Shown: piece after piece, positions 1 to 8,577 of the stretch
How positions within the stretch are numbered: position 1 is the first letter of the stretch
Layout: the number at the start of each line of letters is the position of its first letter
NCBI RefSeq assembly: GCF_020149915.1
Contig: NZ_CP083760.1
Coordinates: 2,976,001 to 3,040,000, forward strand
From: Candidatus Sulfidibacterium hydrothermale
Lineage (GTDB): Bacteria; Bacteroidota; Bacteroidia; Bacteroidales; F082
Length of the DNA: 64,000 nt
Reading direction: 5' to 3'
Position numbers and translations under genes: made by a program
Notes under the pieces: model-generated
Databases searched by the model: none
Told to the model about the DNA's origin: nothing
What the model saw: only the letters and a program-made list of their open reading frames with translations

Positions 1-108
1 CTGACCGTTGTGTCGGGTTTTTTTATGCCCCGACCCGTCGGCCTAACCGAATTAAAACTATTTTCCGAAAATAAACGGCACGGATGTCAGGCGTATCCAA
101 TTTAGGTT

Positions 109-116
109 TACTTTTG
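109..116 (+). promoter_or_regulatory. Promoter -7 box of the cold-shock gene
   Basis: TACTTTTG matches the Bacteroidota -7 consensus TAnnTTTG and lies 36 nt before the ATG of the cold-shock gene. No clear -33 TTG is visible. The leader between box and start is AT-rich. Confidence 0.6.
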
Positions 117-152
117 CACAATTAATTATTTATATTACAATTTATTACACAA

Positions 153-344
153 ATGAAAAAAGGAACAGTAAAATTCTTCAACGAGTCAAAAGGATTCGGA
201 TTTATTATTGAAGACGACTCTAACGAAGAGTATTTTGTACACGTATCGGGCTTGATCGACGAAATTCGTGAAGGCGATATGGTAGAATTCGGCTTAAAAG
301 AAGGCAGAAAAGGTTTAAATGCAGTGGATGTCAAAACCCTTTAA
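153..344 (+). CDS. Cold-shock domain protein (CspA family)
   Basis: A 63-residue protein made of a single cold-shock domain, a small beta-barrel that binds single-stranded RNA and DNA and keeps mRNA unfolded in the cytoplasm. RNP1 (KGFGFI, residues 13-18) and RNP2 (YFVHVS, 27-32) are both present. RNP2 has Val where many family members have Phe. The length is typical of the family. The gene stands alone between its own TAnnTTTG promoter and a strong terminator at 365-399, so it is probably monocistronic. Family assignment is secure. Whether it responds to cold or is a constitutive RNA chaperone cannot be read from the sequence. Confidence 0.95.
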   Translation: MKKGTVKFFNESKGFGFIIEDDSNEEYFVHVSGLIDEIREGDMVEFGLKEGRKGLNAVDVKTL

Positions 345-364
345 TGTCTGCATCATAACTTCAT

Positions 365-399
365 AAAAAAAGCCTGTCAGTTTTTGACAGGCTTTTTTT
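365..399 (+). terminator. Rho-independent terminator of the cold-shock gene
   Basis: A perfect 9-bp stem (AGCCTGTCA / TGACAGGCT) with a short T-rich loop is followed by six T. It ends right before an ATG at 400 that could otherwise be taken as the start of the next gene. Confidence 0.9.
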
Positions 400-437
400 A
401 TGTCTTTATCCGGGCAAAACATAAACCGGAATTTTCA

Positions 438-445
438 TATTTTTG
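438..445 (+). promoter_or_regulatory. Promoter -7 box of the Nramp gene
   Basis: TATTTTTG fits TAnnTTTG. It would start transcription near 452, downstream of the in-frame ATG at 400. This argues that translation starts at the ATG at 475. Confidence 0.55.
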
Positions 446-474
446 GAAAAACGTCAGGTGTAGGTTCAGATTTC

Positions 475-2346
475 ATGAGAAAAGAAAAAAAATCACTGGA
501 AGAAGTACACGCCTCGGTTGACACAACAAAGAAAACCGGAGTCTTCAGAAAACTCATGGCATTTATGGGCCCGGCATACCTGATCAGTGTCGGATACATG
601 GATCCGGGAAACTGGGCTACCGATATTGCTGCCGGCAGCCGGTTTGGCTATCAGCTGATTTGGGTTTTGCTGATGTCGAACATTATGGCTTTATTATTAC
701 AAAGCCTGAGTGTGCGCCTTGGCGTGGTACGCGGTCGTGATTTGGCCCAGGCCTGTCGCGAAACCTATTCGCGGCCGGTAAATTTCATCTTGTACATCCT
801 GGCAGAAATCGCCATTATTGCCACCGATCTGGCAGAAGTGGTCGGCATGGCCATTGGGCTGCAGCTTCTTTTTCATATTCCGTTGCTGTGGGGTGTCCTG
901 CTTACTTTTGCCGACACCTTTCTTTTGCTTTTTCTTATTAACAAGGGCATGCGAAAGATGGAAGCTTTTATTCTGGCCCTGGTAGGCGTTATCGGTCTGG
1001 CTTTTTTTGTAGAGATGATTTTTGCCCAACCCAATCTGACTGAACTGTCCAAAGGCTTTATTCCGTCTCTTCCGGGAGACTCTGCTTTATATATTGCCAT
1101 TGGCATTATCGGAGCCACGGTAATGCCCCATAACCTGTACTTACACTCATCGCTGGTACAAACCCGCAGTTTTAAACGAACACGTGTCGATATCGGCAGC
1201 GCCTTGCGATTCAACTTTCTGGATTCGCTTTTTGCTTTGAACATGGCTTTTTTTGTAAACGCCGCTATCCTGATCCTGGCGGCAGCCACTTTTTATCAGG
1301 CCGGGTTATTCCATGTAAGTGAAATTCAGGATGCATACAAGTTTCTGGCTCCTTTGCTCGGCACACACTGGGCCGCCATTTTGTTTGCCGTGGCACTGAT
1401 TGCCGCCGGACAAAGCTCTACACTTACCGGTACCCTGGCCGGGCAAATTATTATGGAAGGATTTATCAATTTCCGGATCCAGCCCTGGGCCCGGCGGATG
1501 ATCACCCGGCTGCTGGCCATTATTCCGGCCATTATCACCTTGTTATACTTTGGCGAAAGTTACACCGGGAGACTGCTCGTTTTGAGCCAGGTAGTTTTAA
1601 GCCTGCAACTGGGATTTGCCGTAATCCCTTTGATTCATTTTGTCAGCGACAAAACTTCCATGGGAAAATTCGCCATCCGGCTTCCGGTAAAAATTGCTGC
1701 CTGGTCCATTGCCCTGATTATCGTGATCCTTAATCTTCAACTAATTTTTCAGGAAATCCGGCAGTGGATGACCATGCATCCCGTACTGGTTACCACCCTT
1801 GTTATTCCGCTGACCACCCCTTTGATATTCCTGCTTTTTTATTTGCTTATTTATCCGGCAGTTAAAAAAGCAAAAATCAAAAAAAGCAATTTTATTCATT
1901 CGGGAATTCCGGAGCTACAGCTTTCACAGAAACCTTTATATCAACGGATTATGGTTGCGCTGGACTTTTCCGGTGCTGATGCATCCGTTATGCAACACGC
2001 ACTGGCCATGGGCAATGAAAACACGGAATTTCTTTTTGTTCATATTGTGGAAAGCGCCACGGCACTGGTTTTTGGCGATGAAACCGAAGACCTGGAAGCA
2101 GAAGATGACGGACAGCGTTTGCAAAACTTTGTGAAAAAGATCAACACTTTCGGATTCAAGGCAAAAACCCGTATCGGCTACGGAAATCCCAAACAATTGC
2201 TACCCGAATTTGCCCGGGACTTCCAGGCTGATTTATTGATCATGGGCGCTCACGGCCACGGTTGGTTTAAAGACCTGATTTTTGGAACCACTATCGAAAA
2301 AGTACGGCACAAGGTGAAAATACCGGTTCTGATTGTCCGGAAATGA
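475..2346 (+). CDS. mntH: Nramp family Mn2+/Fe2+ importer fused to a UspA domain
   Basis: An inner-membrane proton-coupled divalent metal importer of 623 residues. The Nramp core carries the TM1 metal-site motif DPGNW (residues 43-47) and the TM6 motif MPHN (217-220). From about residue 488 a cytoplasmic universal-stress (UspA) domain follows, with the nucleotide-binding pattern G-2x-G-9x-G-T starting at G591. An in-frame ATG at 400 exists, but it overlaps the upstream terminator and precedes the probable promoter at 438-445, so 475 is preferred. An IS element and then a CDF exporter with Mn-type motifs lie downstream on the opposite strand. The Usp tail suggests control of transport by ATP or metabolic state, which is inference. 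Manganese rather than iron is likely but not proven. Confidence 0.93.
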   Translation: MRKEKKSLEEVHASVDTTKKTGVFRKLMAFMGPAYLISVGYMDPGNWATDIAAGSRFGYQLIWVLLMSNIMALLLQSLSVRLGVVRGRDLAQACRETYSRPVNFILYILAEIAIIATDLAEVVGMAIGLQLLFHIPLLWGVLLTFADTFLLLFLINKGMRKMEAFILALVGVIGLAFFVEMIFAQPNLTELSKGFIPSLPGDSALYIAIGIIGATVMPHNLYLHSSLVQTRSFKRTRVDIGSALRFNFLDSLFALNMAFFVNAAILILAAATFYQAGLFHVSEIQDAYKFLAPLLGTHWAAILFAVALIAAGQSSTLTGTLAGQIIMEGFINFRIQPWARRMITRLLAIIPAIITLLYFGESYTGRLLVLSQVVLSLQLGFAVIPLIHFVSDKTSMGKFAIRLPVKIAAWSIALIIVILNLQLIFQEIRQWMTMHPVLVTTLVIPLTTPLIFLLFYLLIYPAVKKAKIKKSNFIHSGIPELQLSQKPLYQRIMVALDFSGADASVMQHALAMGNENTEFLFVHIVESATALVFGDETEDLEAEDDGQRLQNFVKKINTFGFKAKTRIGYGNPKQLLPEFARDFQADLLIMGAHGHGWFKDLIFGTTIEKVRHKVKIPVLIVRK

Positions 2347-2427
2347 AAACGTGAGGACGTGAGGATGTTGGATGTGAGGATGGAGGATGTTTGATGGGAG
2401 ATGTGAGATGTGAGATGTAATGTGTAG
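2347..2427. repeat. GATG-rich degenerate tract
   Basis: A run of imperfect GGATGTGAGATG-like units follows the Nramp stop codon. Similar tracts occur at about 16990-17075, 17175-17240, 23255-23300, 26040-26060 and, in the opposite orientation, 60105-60145. No coding sense. Confidence 0.6.
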
Positions 2428-2497
2428 ATGCCTGAATATGGTTGACCGTTTTTACTTACTTATTTTCATTATTTGCGTTGTTCATTCATGAGTGATC

Positions 2498-3328
2498 TTA
2501 GAGACTGAAGGATTGTTGTCCATTACAAAGATAACTTTTTTCAAATTCATTGGGGCTTTTTCGTTGTAACTCTATATGAGGCTTTTCCTGGTTGTAAAGT
2601 AACACGGTTCGGTCAACCTCTTTTTGAAGTTCTTCAAAACTGTTTATCTGACGATGGTTCAGATAATTGTTTTTTATTACCCCGTTTAGTCTTTCTACTT
2701 TCCCGTTCTCCCACGGGTATTCGCACATGCTGTTTTTAAAGCCTTCTTTTTGGGTCAGCTTTAAAAAAGCCTTGTCGTAATATTGACCCCCTCCGTCTGA
2801 GTGAAATACAATACCGGTTGTCATTGTGTTTTCCTTAACCCGAAGTTTAATTGCCTTCTGTAAAGCCGGTAATGTAGTCTGTTCTGTAGTCAGCCTTTTT
2901 GAAACAGAATGACCTAAAATCCGTCTGGAATAGGAATCTTCAATAAAAGTGATGTAATAGAATCTGCTGTTTATTTCATAGTAGGTAATATCACTTTGCC
3001 ATGCCTGATTAATTCCGGTTAAAGTCAGGCTTTTTAATAAATTATCAAACCGGACAACGCCTGTACTATCGGTGGTTCTTCTCCAGTTTTTTACCTTGGC
3101 TACTGTTAATCCTTCTGATTTGCAAAAGGCTTCAAACCGGTCTCTGCCCATGGTCTGGGGACGTAACTTATAATACATATCCCGTATTCCCATTGTAGGA
3201 TGATCCTCTCGTATTTGATAAATCATAACCAGTAATTGCTTTTGCTCTGAGCGTATTCTCAGCTTTTTATCCAGCATCTTATGAAAAGCCTGTTTACTAA
3301 TCCCTATGCTCTTATATAGACGGTTCAT
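2498..3328 (-). CDS. IS3-family transposase OrfB (DDE integrase)
   Basis: A 276-residue catalytic subunit of the IS3-type transposase. An N-terminal HTH_21-like region is followed by an rve integrase core with the likely catalytic triad D113 (QSDITYYE), D178 (HSDGGGQY) and E212 (GKVERLNG). The length is normal for OrfB and the frame is open, so it may be active. Its ATG overlaps the orfA stop as ATGA, which suggests translational coupling. Many IS3 elements instead make an OrfAB fusion by -1 frameshifting, and I did not find a convincing slippery A-tract at the junction. Confidence 0.93.
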   Translation of the reverse strand: MNRLYKSIGISKQAFHKMLDKKLRIRSEQKQLLVMIYQIREDHPTMGIRDMYYKLRPQTMGRDRFEAFCKSEGLTVAKVKNWRRTTDSTGVVRFDNLLKSLTLTGINQAWQSDITYYEINSRFYYITFIEDSYSRRILGHSVSKRLTTEQTTLPALQKAIKLRVKENTMTTGIVFHSDGGGQYYDKAFLKLTQKEGFKNSMCEYPWENGKVERLNGVIKNNYLNHRQINSFEELQKEVDRTVLLYNQEKPHIELQRKSPNEFEKSYLCNGQQSFSL

Positions 3329-3750
3329 GCTGTATCGGTATTGTTCTCTGTGGTGCCAGAAATATTCGAGGGTCGGGTAGAAAACTTTTTTTTTATATCT
3401 ACGCCATAAATCTCTTCTGCCAGTTCTATCATCTTATCTTTGAAATCAATCAGGATTTGCTTTTGGCCGATTATCCGTTCAAGTTCTGCTACTTTCTTTT
3501 TGAGTTCCAATAGCTGCCTTGTGTCGCTATCTGTCTCAATAATAAGTTTCTCTTTCTTGTCTTTCATAGTTCCGAATTTATTTAACCACCGATAAACGTT
3601 GGTAGTGGTTACTTCATATTGTTTGCTAATTTCGGAAACTTTTGTCTTACCTGTTTCTATTTCCCTGACTTTTTGAATCTTGAAACTGTCGCTGAAATGA
3701 CGACGCCTTCGCTCGGCAGTCGTCATTTTAAATTGTCTTCTTGTTGCCAT
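3325..3750 (-). CDS. IS3-family transposase OrfA (helix-turn-helix)
   Basis: A 141-residue DNA-binding partner of OrfB. A helix-turn-helix lies at about residues 19-60 (FSDSFKIQKV to YRWLNKFG). A leucine-rich coiled coil (about 77-112) follows, which in IS3 proteins mediates oligomerisation. The gene begins 32 bp inside the right inverted repeat. It overlaps orfB by 4 nt. It is intact, with no internal stop. Confidence 0.9.
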   Translation of the reverse strand: MATRRQFKMTTAERRRRHFSDSFKIQKVREIETGKTKVSEISKQYEVTTTNVYRWLNKFGTMKDKKEKLIIETDSDTRQLLELKKKVAELERIIGQKQILIDFKDKMIELAEEIYGVDIKKKFSTRPSNISGTTENNTDTA

Positions 3751-3820
3751 TTTTAACTGTTTTTAATGTGAATTCTTTCGTTAAAAGTGGTCAACCTATT
3801 TCAGGCATTGACAATGCTGA

Positions 3821-4744
3821 TTACAAATCATTTTCGGAGATACCGAAGACTTCTTCTTCCCCTTTATCGCCCTGTGGTTCCATGTGAACCACCACATCAT
3901 ACACATTCTGAACCGTTTCCCTGATTTCTTTTTCCACTTCGTGGCTGATGCGGTGACTTTCCTGTAAAGTCATCTCGCCCGGCAATTCGATATCCAGGGC
4001 AATAATGTACAAATGGGCCATTTTACGCACACGGATCCGGTGCGGGTGGGAAACATTTTCCACGTTTCGGCAGGCTTCAATAATTTTTTTGTAAATCTCC
4101 TGGTCATCCACTCCGTCCATTAGCTCCCGGCCCGATTCAATAAAAATTCTCAGTGCCGTGGCCATGATCCATCCGCTTACGGCAAAAGCGGTAAGCACAT
4201 CCAGTATCGGCATTTTAAAAATAAAAGTGGCGGTAAGTCCCACCAATACAGAGAAAGAGATCAGCACATCGCTTTGCATATTTTTCGCATTGGCAATCAG
4301 CATATTACTCCGCTCTGCTTTTCCGGCTTTTTTCAGATAAAATGCCAACAACTGTTTTCCGAGGATAGAAACCAGCACAATATATACCGCCATCGCCTTG
4401 GGGATAGCTCTCGGTTCCGGATGGATCAGCTTGCCAAATGTAGAAATAGCCAGTTGTGCCCCGGCAAAAAAGATTATAAAAGCCAAAATTTTAGATGCCA
4501 GCGTATCGGCTTTGTTATAACCAAAGGGAAATTTGGGGTTGGGCGGCCGGGCAATAATATGTGCCGTGTAAAGGGTGATCAGCGAAGTAAGCACATCCGA
4601 TGCCGAATCAATACCATCAGCCACGACGGCAAGGCTTCCGGACAAAACCCCCACCACAATCTTCAACAGAGAAAGGAATGCATTTCCATACACCGCCACT
4701 TTCGACACACGAACAATCCGTTTTTCTCTTTCGCCCAGGGCCAT
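3821..4744 (-). CDS. Cation diffusion facilitator, Mn-type motifs
   Basis: An inner-membrane metal/proton antiporter of 307 residues that exports divalent cations. Six membrane segments are followed by a cytoplasmic ferredoxin-like domain, where His-rich positions (SHPHRIRVRK, HRISHEVE) bind metal. The TM2 site reads DxxxD (DGIDSASD) and the TM5 site NxxxD (NMQSD). Zinc members have HxxxD at both sites, so manganese is more likely; that is inference from family knowledge. The frame can be extended to 4804, but the ATG at 4744 begins the conserved part and lies just after a promoter box at 4763-4770. The IS insertion lies just beyond the stop codon. The Nramp importer is the next gene beyond the IS. 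Confidence 0.88.
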   Translation of the reverse strand: MALGEREKRIVRVSKVAVYGNAFLSLLKIVVGVLSGSLAVVADGIDSASDVLTSLITLYTAHIIARPPNPKFPFGYNKADTLASKILAFIIFFAGAQLAISTFGKLIHPEPRAIPKAMAVYIVLVSILGKQLLAFYLKKAGKAERSNMLIANAKNMQSDVLISFSVLVGLTATFIFKMPILDVLTAFAVSGWIMATALRIFIESGRELMDGVDDQEIYKKIIEACRNVENVSHPHRIRVRKMAHLYIIALDIELPGEMTLQESHRISHEVEKEIRETVQNVYDVVVHMEPQGDKGEEEVFGISENDL

Positions 4745-4762
4745 GGTTATTATTTTTGGCTG

Positions 4763-4770
4763 CAAAGGTA
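4763..4770 (-). promoter_or_regulatory. Promoter -7 box of the CDF gene
   Basis: On the minus strand the box reads TACCTTTG, matching TAnnTTTG. It lies 18 nt before the chosen ATG and just beyond the trxB terminator. Confidence 0.6.
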
Positions 4771-4773
4771 TAA

Positions 4774-4816
4774 GAAAAACGCTCTCCCTTTTGCCTGACG
4801 GCAAAAGCGGAAAGCG
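4774..4816 (-). terminator. Terminator after trxB
   Basis: A long GC-rich stem with a GTCA loop (arms around 4780-4795 and 4800-4816) is followed on the minus strand by TTTTT. It separates trxB from the CDF gene. Confidence 0.85.
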
Positions 4817-4845
4817 TTTTTATCTTTCGTTGTTCATTCCGGAAA

Positions 4846-5778
4846 TTATCCCAAAAACCGTTCGGCTTCAATAGCCGCCATGGCTCCGGTTCCGGCTGCC
4901 GTAATCGCCTGGCGGTAGTACTTATCCTGTACATCGCCGGCAGCAAAAATACCGGGAACATTGGTAGCCGTTGAGTCGGGTTTGGTAATCAGATAACCGG
5001 TTTCGTCCATATCCAGTTTCCCTTTAAAGATATCGGTGTTGGGTTTATGGCCGATGGCGACAAAGAATCCTTCAATGTCAATTTTTTTCTCTTCACCGGT
5101 TTTATTGTTTACCAGAATAGCACCATTCAACGCTTTGGTAAAGCCTTTTACTTCACCCACAATCTCTTTCACTTCGTGATTCCAAAGGATTTCGATATTG
5201 GGTGTTTCCATCACTTTTTTCTGCATGGCTTTAGAAGCTCTCAGCTGGTCACGACGGTGAATCAGGTACACTTTCCGGCACAAATTAGCCAGGTAGGTTG
5301 CTTCTTCGGCTGCGGTATCCCCACCGCCAACAACGGCTACATCTTTTCCTTTGTAGAAAAAGCCGTCGCAGGTAGCACAAGCCGAAACTCCACCGCCTTT
5401 AAATTTCTCTTCCGACTCCAGGCCAAGATATTTTGCGGTTGCTCCGGTAGCCACTATGACAGTTTCTGCCAAGATTTCAGTACCGTCATCCACTTTTACT
5501 TTAAAAGGCCGCTCTGTAACATCCACATCAGTAACCACACCCCAACGGATGTCGGCACCAAAACGTTCAGCCTGTTTTTGTAAATCTTCCATGAGTTTCG
5601 GGCCGTCAATTCCTTCGGGATATCCGGGGAAGTTATCTACTTCAGTAGTGGTGGTCAGCTGTCCGCCGGGCTCCATTCCCTGATAAACGATGGGTTTTAA
5701 ATCGGCACGGGAAGCATAAATGGCAGCCGTATAACCGGCCGGACCGGAACCAATAATTAAGCATTTGGTTGTTTCCAT
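4846..5778 (-). CDS. trxB: Thioredoxin reductase
   Basis: A 310-residue cytoplasmic flavoenzyme that uses NADPH to reduce thioredoxin. An FAD-binding GSGPAG motif sits at residues 11-16. The redox-active pair C134-A-T-C137 lies in the NADPH domain, followed by the GGGDTAAEEA dinucleotide motif. The C-terminal FAD motif GDVQDKYYRQ is also present. Length is the usual low-molecular-weight type. It lies 66 nt downstream of folB on the same strand and may be read from the gltX promoter, although a short palindrome (5810-5824) in the gap could mark its own control region. It ends in a strong terminator. Confidence 0.97.
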   Translation of the reverse strand: METTKCLIIGSGPAGYTAAIYASRADLKPIVYQGMEPGGQLTTTTEVDNFPGYPEGIDGPKLMEDLQKQAERFGADIRWGVVTDVDVTERPFKVKVDDGTEILAETVIVATGATAKYLGLESEEKFKGGGVSACATCDGFFYKGKDVAVVGGGDTAAEEATYLANLCRKVYLIHRRDQLRASKAMQKKVMETPNIEILWNHEVKEIVGEVKGFTKALNGAILVNNKTGEEKKIDIEGFFVAIGHKPNTDIFKGKLDMDETGYLITKPDSTATNVPGIFAAGDVQDKYYRQAITAAGTGAMAAIEAERFLG

Positions 5779-5809
5779 ATTCTTTATTTTTGATTTGTTT
5801 CTATTGGAT

Positions 5810-5824
5810 TGAATGAATCATTCA
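5810..5824. promoter_or_regulatory. Short perfect palindrome upstream of trxB
   Basis: TGAATGA-A-TCATTCA is a perfect inverted repeat with a 1-nt centre, located 32 nt before the trxB start codon. It could be an operator or simply chance; only its position supports a role. Confidence 0.3.
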
Positions 5825-5844
5825 TCAAAACGGGTGCCAAAAAA

Positions 5845-6195
5845 TCAGGCTTCCAGTTCGATGGACACAAAGTCGATTTTTCCGCCAAGAGGCGGATTCA
5901 GTTTCCGGATTTTCAAACGGGCCTGTTTAACCTGGGGGAAGTGTTGTTTTACACTTTCCAAAATACGTCTTCCCACATGTTCCAACAGTTTCGATTTGGT
6001 CTCCATCTCGGTTTTCAGCAGCTGGTAAACGGCTTGGTAATTTACCGTATCTGCCAGATTATCCGTTTGTTCGGCTTTGGTGGTATCCACTTCCAGAAAA
6101 AGATCGCAACGAAATTTGGTGCCGATCACCTGCTCTTCTTTAAAACAGCCGTGGTAAGCAAAAAACTCCATTCCTTCAATAGAAATCACAGACAT
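5845..6195 (-). CDS. folB: Dihydroneopterin aldolase
   Basis: A 116-residue folate biosynthesis enzyme that cleaves 7,8-dihydroneopterin to 6-hydroxymethyl-dihydropterin and glycolaldehyde. Family motifs are present: FFAYHGCFKEEQVIG near the N-terminus (with the pterin-contact Glu), LADTVNY in the middle, and the C-terminal IRKLNPP with the catalytic-type Lys. The open frame extends upstream to 6300 inside gltX, but the ATG at 6195 starts the conserved domain and lies 19 nt after the gltX stop. It is very probably cotranscribed with gltX. Confidence 0.93.
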   Translation of the reverse strand: MSVISIEGMEFFAYHGCFKEEQVIGTKFRCDLFLEVDTTKAEQTDNLADTVNYQAVYQLLKTEMETKSKLLEHVGRRILESVKQHFPQVKQARLKIRKLNPPLGGKIDFVSIELEA

Positions 6196-6214
6196 CTTTT
6201 TTATTTTACGGTTT

Positions 6215-7747
6215 TTAAGCTTCTTTTTTCCCCAGTTCATGCAAACCGATTTCCAGTCTGCGCAAAGTTTCTTCCTGACCGATAAGGGCAATAATATCAA
6301 ACAAGTGTGGCCCTTTTAGTGCCCCCACAATCAACAAGCGGAAAGCATTCAACACAGCACCCATTCCGTATTCTTTTTCTGCAATCCAGTTTTTTACTAC
6401 AGCTTCTGTATTCTCAGCAGAAAAATCATCAATGGCGGCCAACAGTGTTTTTAATTCCGACATCTGGTCATACGAAGCTGATTTCCATCGTTTTTTTACC
6501 GCTTTCGGATCATACGATTCCGGCGCTCTGAAAAAGAAATCGGACTGGTTCCACAGCTCATGAACAAAATTCACCCGTTCTTTCACCAAAGCCACCACTT
6601 TTTCCACATACGTTTCATCGGCCATAATTCCATTCTGTTGCAACACAGGCATAAACAATCCGGCCAGCTCACGGTTACTTTTTTTCTGAAGATACTGATG
6701 ATTAAACCATTTGGCCTTTTCAGGATCAAAACGGGAACCCGATTTCCCTACCCTTTCAAGTGAAAAAGCTTCGGCCATTTCATCAAGCGTAAAAAGTTCG
6801 CGTTCATCTCCCGGATTCCAGCCCAAAAGGGCCAGCATATTGATAAATGCTTCCGGAAAATAACCGGCTTCACGATAACCTTGCGTCACTTCGCCGGTTT
6901 TCGGATCGGTCCATTGCAAAGGAAACACCGGAAAACCCAGCCGGTCACCATCACGTTTGCTCAGTTTTCCTTTTCCATCGGGTTTCAGCAACAACGGAAG
7001 GTGCGCAAACTGTGGTGCTTCCCAGCCGAAAGCTTCGTAAAGCAACACATGTAACGGCAACGACGGCAGCCACTCTTCGCCACGGATGACATGACTAATC
7101 TTCATCAGATGATCATCCACCACATTGGCCAAATGGTAGGTCGGCATCCCGTCTGACTTAAACAAGATCTTGTCATCCAGCACACTGGTTTTCACTTCTA
7201 TGGTACCGCGAATCAAATCGGTCATTTTTACGGTTTCCGCTTCCGGCATCTTAAAACGGATGACATAAGGATCTCCGGAGAGCAGTTTCTGCCGGGTATC
7301 TTCCACAGACAATGTCAGCGAATTTTTCAGCTGTTTTCTCTCCTCGGCATTATAAGTAAATGTCTTTTTTTGCGATTCAAACTGTTTCCGCAAAGCAGAG
7401 AGTTCTTCCGCAGTATCAAATGCATAATAAGCATGACCGGAAGCCACCAATTTTTCGGCAAACTCACGATATAAAGCTTTTCGTTCCGATTGTTTATACG
7501 GGCCGTAAGGACCTCCTTTGGTCACTCCTTCATCAAAAGAAATTCCACACCAGCGGAAAGCTTCCACAATATATTCTTCGGCACCCGGCACAAAGCGTGT
7601 TTGGTCGGTATCTTCGATACGCAAAATAAATTTTCCGTTATTTTTTCGGGCGAAAAGATAATTGTACAAAGCAGTTCGTACACCACCGATATGAAGCGGG
7701 CCGGTAGGACTGGGAGCAAAACGAACCCGGATTTCACGATTGTTCAT
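6215..7747 (-). CDS. gltX: Glutamate--tRNA ligase
   Basis: A class I aminoacyl-tRNA synthetase of 510 residues that charges tRNA-Glu with glutamate. The HIGH signature is in [14 protein letters not shown] at the N-terminus. The KMSKS-type loop reads KLSKRDG. The C-terminal anticodon-binding helical part is complete. It is the first gene of a gltX-folB(-trxB) unit, and its promoter box lies 21 nt upstream. The gene diverges from comB. Nothing in the sequence suggests a non-discriminating variant, but that cannot be excluded. Confidence 0.97.
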   Translation of the reverse strand: MNNREIRVRFAPSPTGPLHIGGVRTALYNYLFARKNNGKFILRIEDTDQTRFVPGAEEYIVEAFRWCGISFDEGVTKGGPYGPYKQSERKALYREFAEKLVASGHAYYAFDTAEELSALRKQFESQKKTFTYNAEERKQLKNSLTLSVEDTRQKLLSGDPYVIRFKMPEAETVKMTDLIRGTIEVKTSVLDDKILFKSDGMPTYHLANVVDDHLMKISHVIRGEEWLPSLPLHVLLYEAFGWEAPQFAHLPLLLKPDGKGKLSKRDGDRLGFPVFPLQWTDPKTGEVTQGYREAGYFPEAFINMLALLGWNPGDERELFTLDEMAEAFSLERVGKSGSRFDPEKAKWFNHQYLQKKSNRELAGLFMPVLQQNGIMADETYVEKVVALVKERVNFVHELWNQSDFFFRAPESYDPKAVKKRWKSASYDQMSELKTLLAAIDDFSAENTEAVVKNWIAEKEYGMGAVLNAFRLLIVGALKGPHLFDIIALIGQEETLRRLEIGLHELGKKEA

Positions 7748-7767
7748 TTGTTTCTGTTTTTAAGCGG

Positions 7768-7775
7768 CAAAGATA
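7768..7775 (-). promoter_or_regulatory. Promoter -7 box of gltX
   Basis: The minus strand reads TATCTTTG (TAnnTTTG), 21 nt before the gltX ATG. It lies in the 116-bp divergent region shared with comB. Confidence 0.6.
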
Positions 7776-7832
7776 GGAAAACTCCGCTGAAGACCATGGG
7801 AAGACAAGCCGGTCATTTTCATAAAAAGCCGT

Positions 7833-7840
7833 TACCTTTG
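7833..7840 (+). promoter_or_regulatory. Promoter -7 box of the comB-like gene
   Basis: TACCTTTG fits TAnnTTTG and is 24 nt before the GTG start of the ComB-like gene. Confidence 0.6.
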
Positions 7841-7863
7841 CCAGAAGAAAAAGTATAAAACCC

Positions 7864-8577
7864 GTGAAAATTGATATTATTCCTTATGCCTCTGCCATTC
7901 GGCCCGGTCTGGTAAAAAACCGGAACACGGTAGTCATTGATGTACTGCGTGCTTCTTCGGTAATGGTTACCGCACTAGCCAACGGTGCCCAGGCATTTAT
8001 TCCGGCAAAAACAGCAAACGAAGCCAGACAAAAAGCAGCAGAATTTCCTGCGGACAAGGTTCTGCTGTGCGGTGAACGAAAAACAAAAATTATTCGTGGC
8101 TTTCATCTGGGCAATTCGCCCCTGGATTATACGCCGGAAAAAGTAGCCGGGAAAACGCTTGTCTTAACCACTTCCAACGGCACCAGAGCATTAAACCGTT
8201 TGCAAAATGCCAAAAAGGTTTTGATTGGTTCCTTTTTAAATATGGATGCTCTTGTTCATCATTTGATTGATGAAGAAGAAGTTGTCCTGGTCTGTTCGGG
8301 TACCAATTATAATTTTTCGATGGACGACGGAATGTGCGCGGCTCTGTTCATTGATGAAATGCGCCGGAAACGGCCGGTAACCTTATCGGATATGGCCATC
8401 ACCCTGCACAAAGCCTATGAAAAAGATGATGGAAACCTGGATCTTTTGCTCAAAGATTGTTATCACCGGAATTTATTGATCCGGAACGGGTTTGGTGATG
8501 ATGTAACCTATTGCTTTCAGAAAAACCGGTTGGACCTGGTTCCGGTAATGAAAGCAGGAAAAATCGTCAAGGCCTAA
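7864..8577 (+). CDS. comB: 2-phosphosulfolactate phosphatase (ComB family)
   Basis: A 237-residue protein of the Mg-dependent ComB family, whose characterised archaeal member converts 2-phosphosulfolactate to sulfolactate in coenzyme M synthesis. Family signatures are VVIDVLRASS near the N-terminus, CGERKTKIIRGFHLGNSP, TTSNGTRAL and SGTNYNFSMDDG. The start codon is GTG at 7864, placed by the promoter box and by the conserved beginning. In bacteria that do not make coenzyme M the true substrate is open. In Bacteroidota a role in sulfonate or sulfonolipid metabolism is imaginable, but no linked gene here supports it. Its stop codon overlaps that of the convergent dus gene. Confidence 0.85.
   Translation: MKIDIIPYASAIRPGLVKNRNTVVIDVLRASSVMVTALANGAQAFIPAKTANEARQKAAEFPADKVLLCGERKTKIIRGFHLGNSPLDYTPEKVAGKTLVLTTSNGTRALNRLQNAKKVLIGSFLNMDALVHHLIDEEEVVLVCSGTNYNFSMDDGMCAALFIDEMRRKRPVTLSDMAITLHKAYEKDDGNLDLLLKDCYHRNLLIRNGFGDDVTYCFQKNRLDLVPVMKAGKIVKA

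Larger units (their letters stand above)
2428..3808 (-). mobile_element. IS3-family insertion sequence, apparently intact
   Basis: About 1.38 kb bounded by terminal inverted repeats at 2429-2454 and 3782-3807, which match at 21 of 26 positions (shared core GGTTGACC). It contains two overlapping minus-strand genes typical of IS3: an HTH protein (orfA) and a DDE integrase (orfB). No clear target-site duplication is visible next to the repeats. It lies between the Nramp and CDF genes, 13 bp from the CDF stop codon, and damages neither. Confidence 0.9.

Noticed and set aside
1-30. T-rich end (GTCGGGTTTTTTTA) as a terminator
   Set aside because: It is probably the right half of a terminator of a gene outside the window, but the left arm is not in the sequence, so it cannot be confirmed.
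400-474. N-terminal extension of the Nramp protein from the ATG at 400
   Set aside because: It overlaps the upstream terminator and precedes the likely promoter. The added 25 residues do not resemble Nramp proteins.
6196-6300. N-terminal extension of FolB
   Set aside because: The 35 extra residues lie inside the gltX coding sequence. The conserved FolB start is at 6195.
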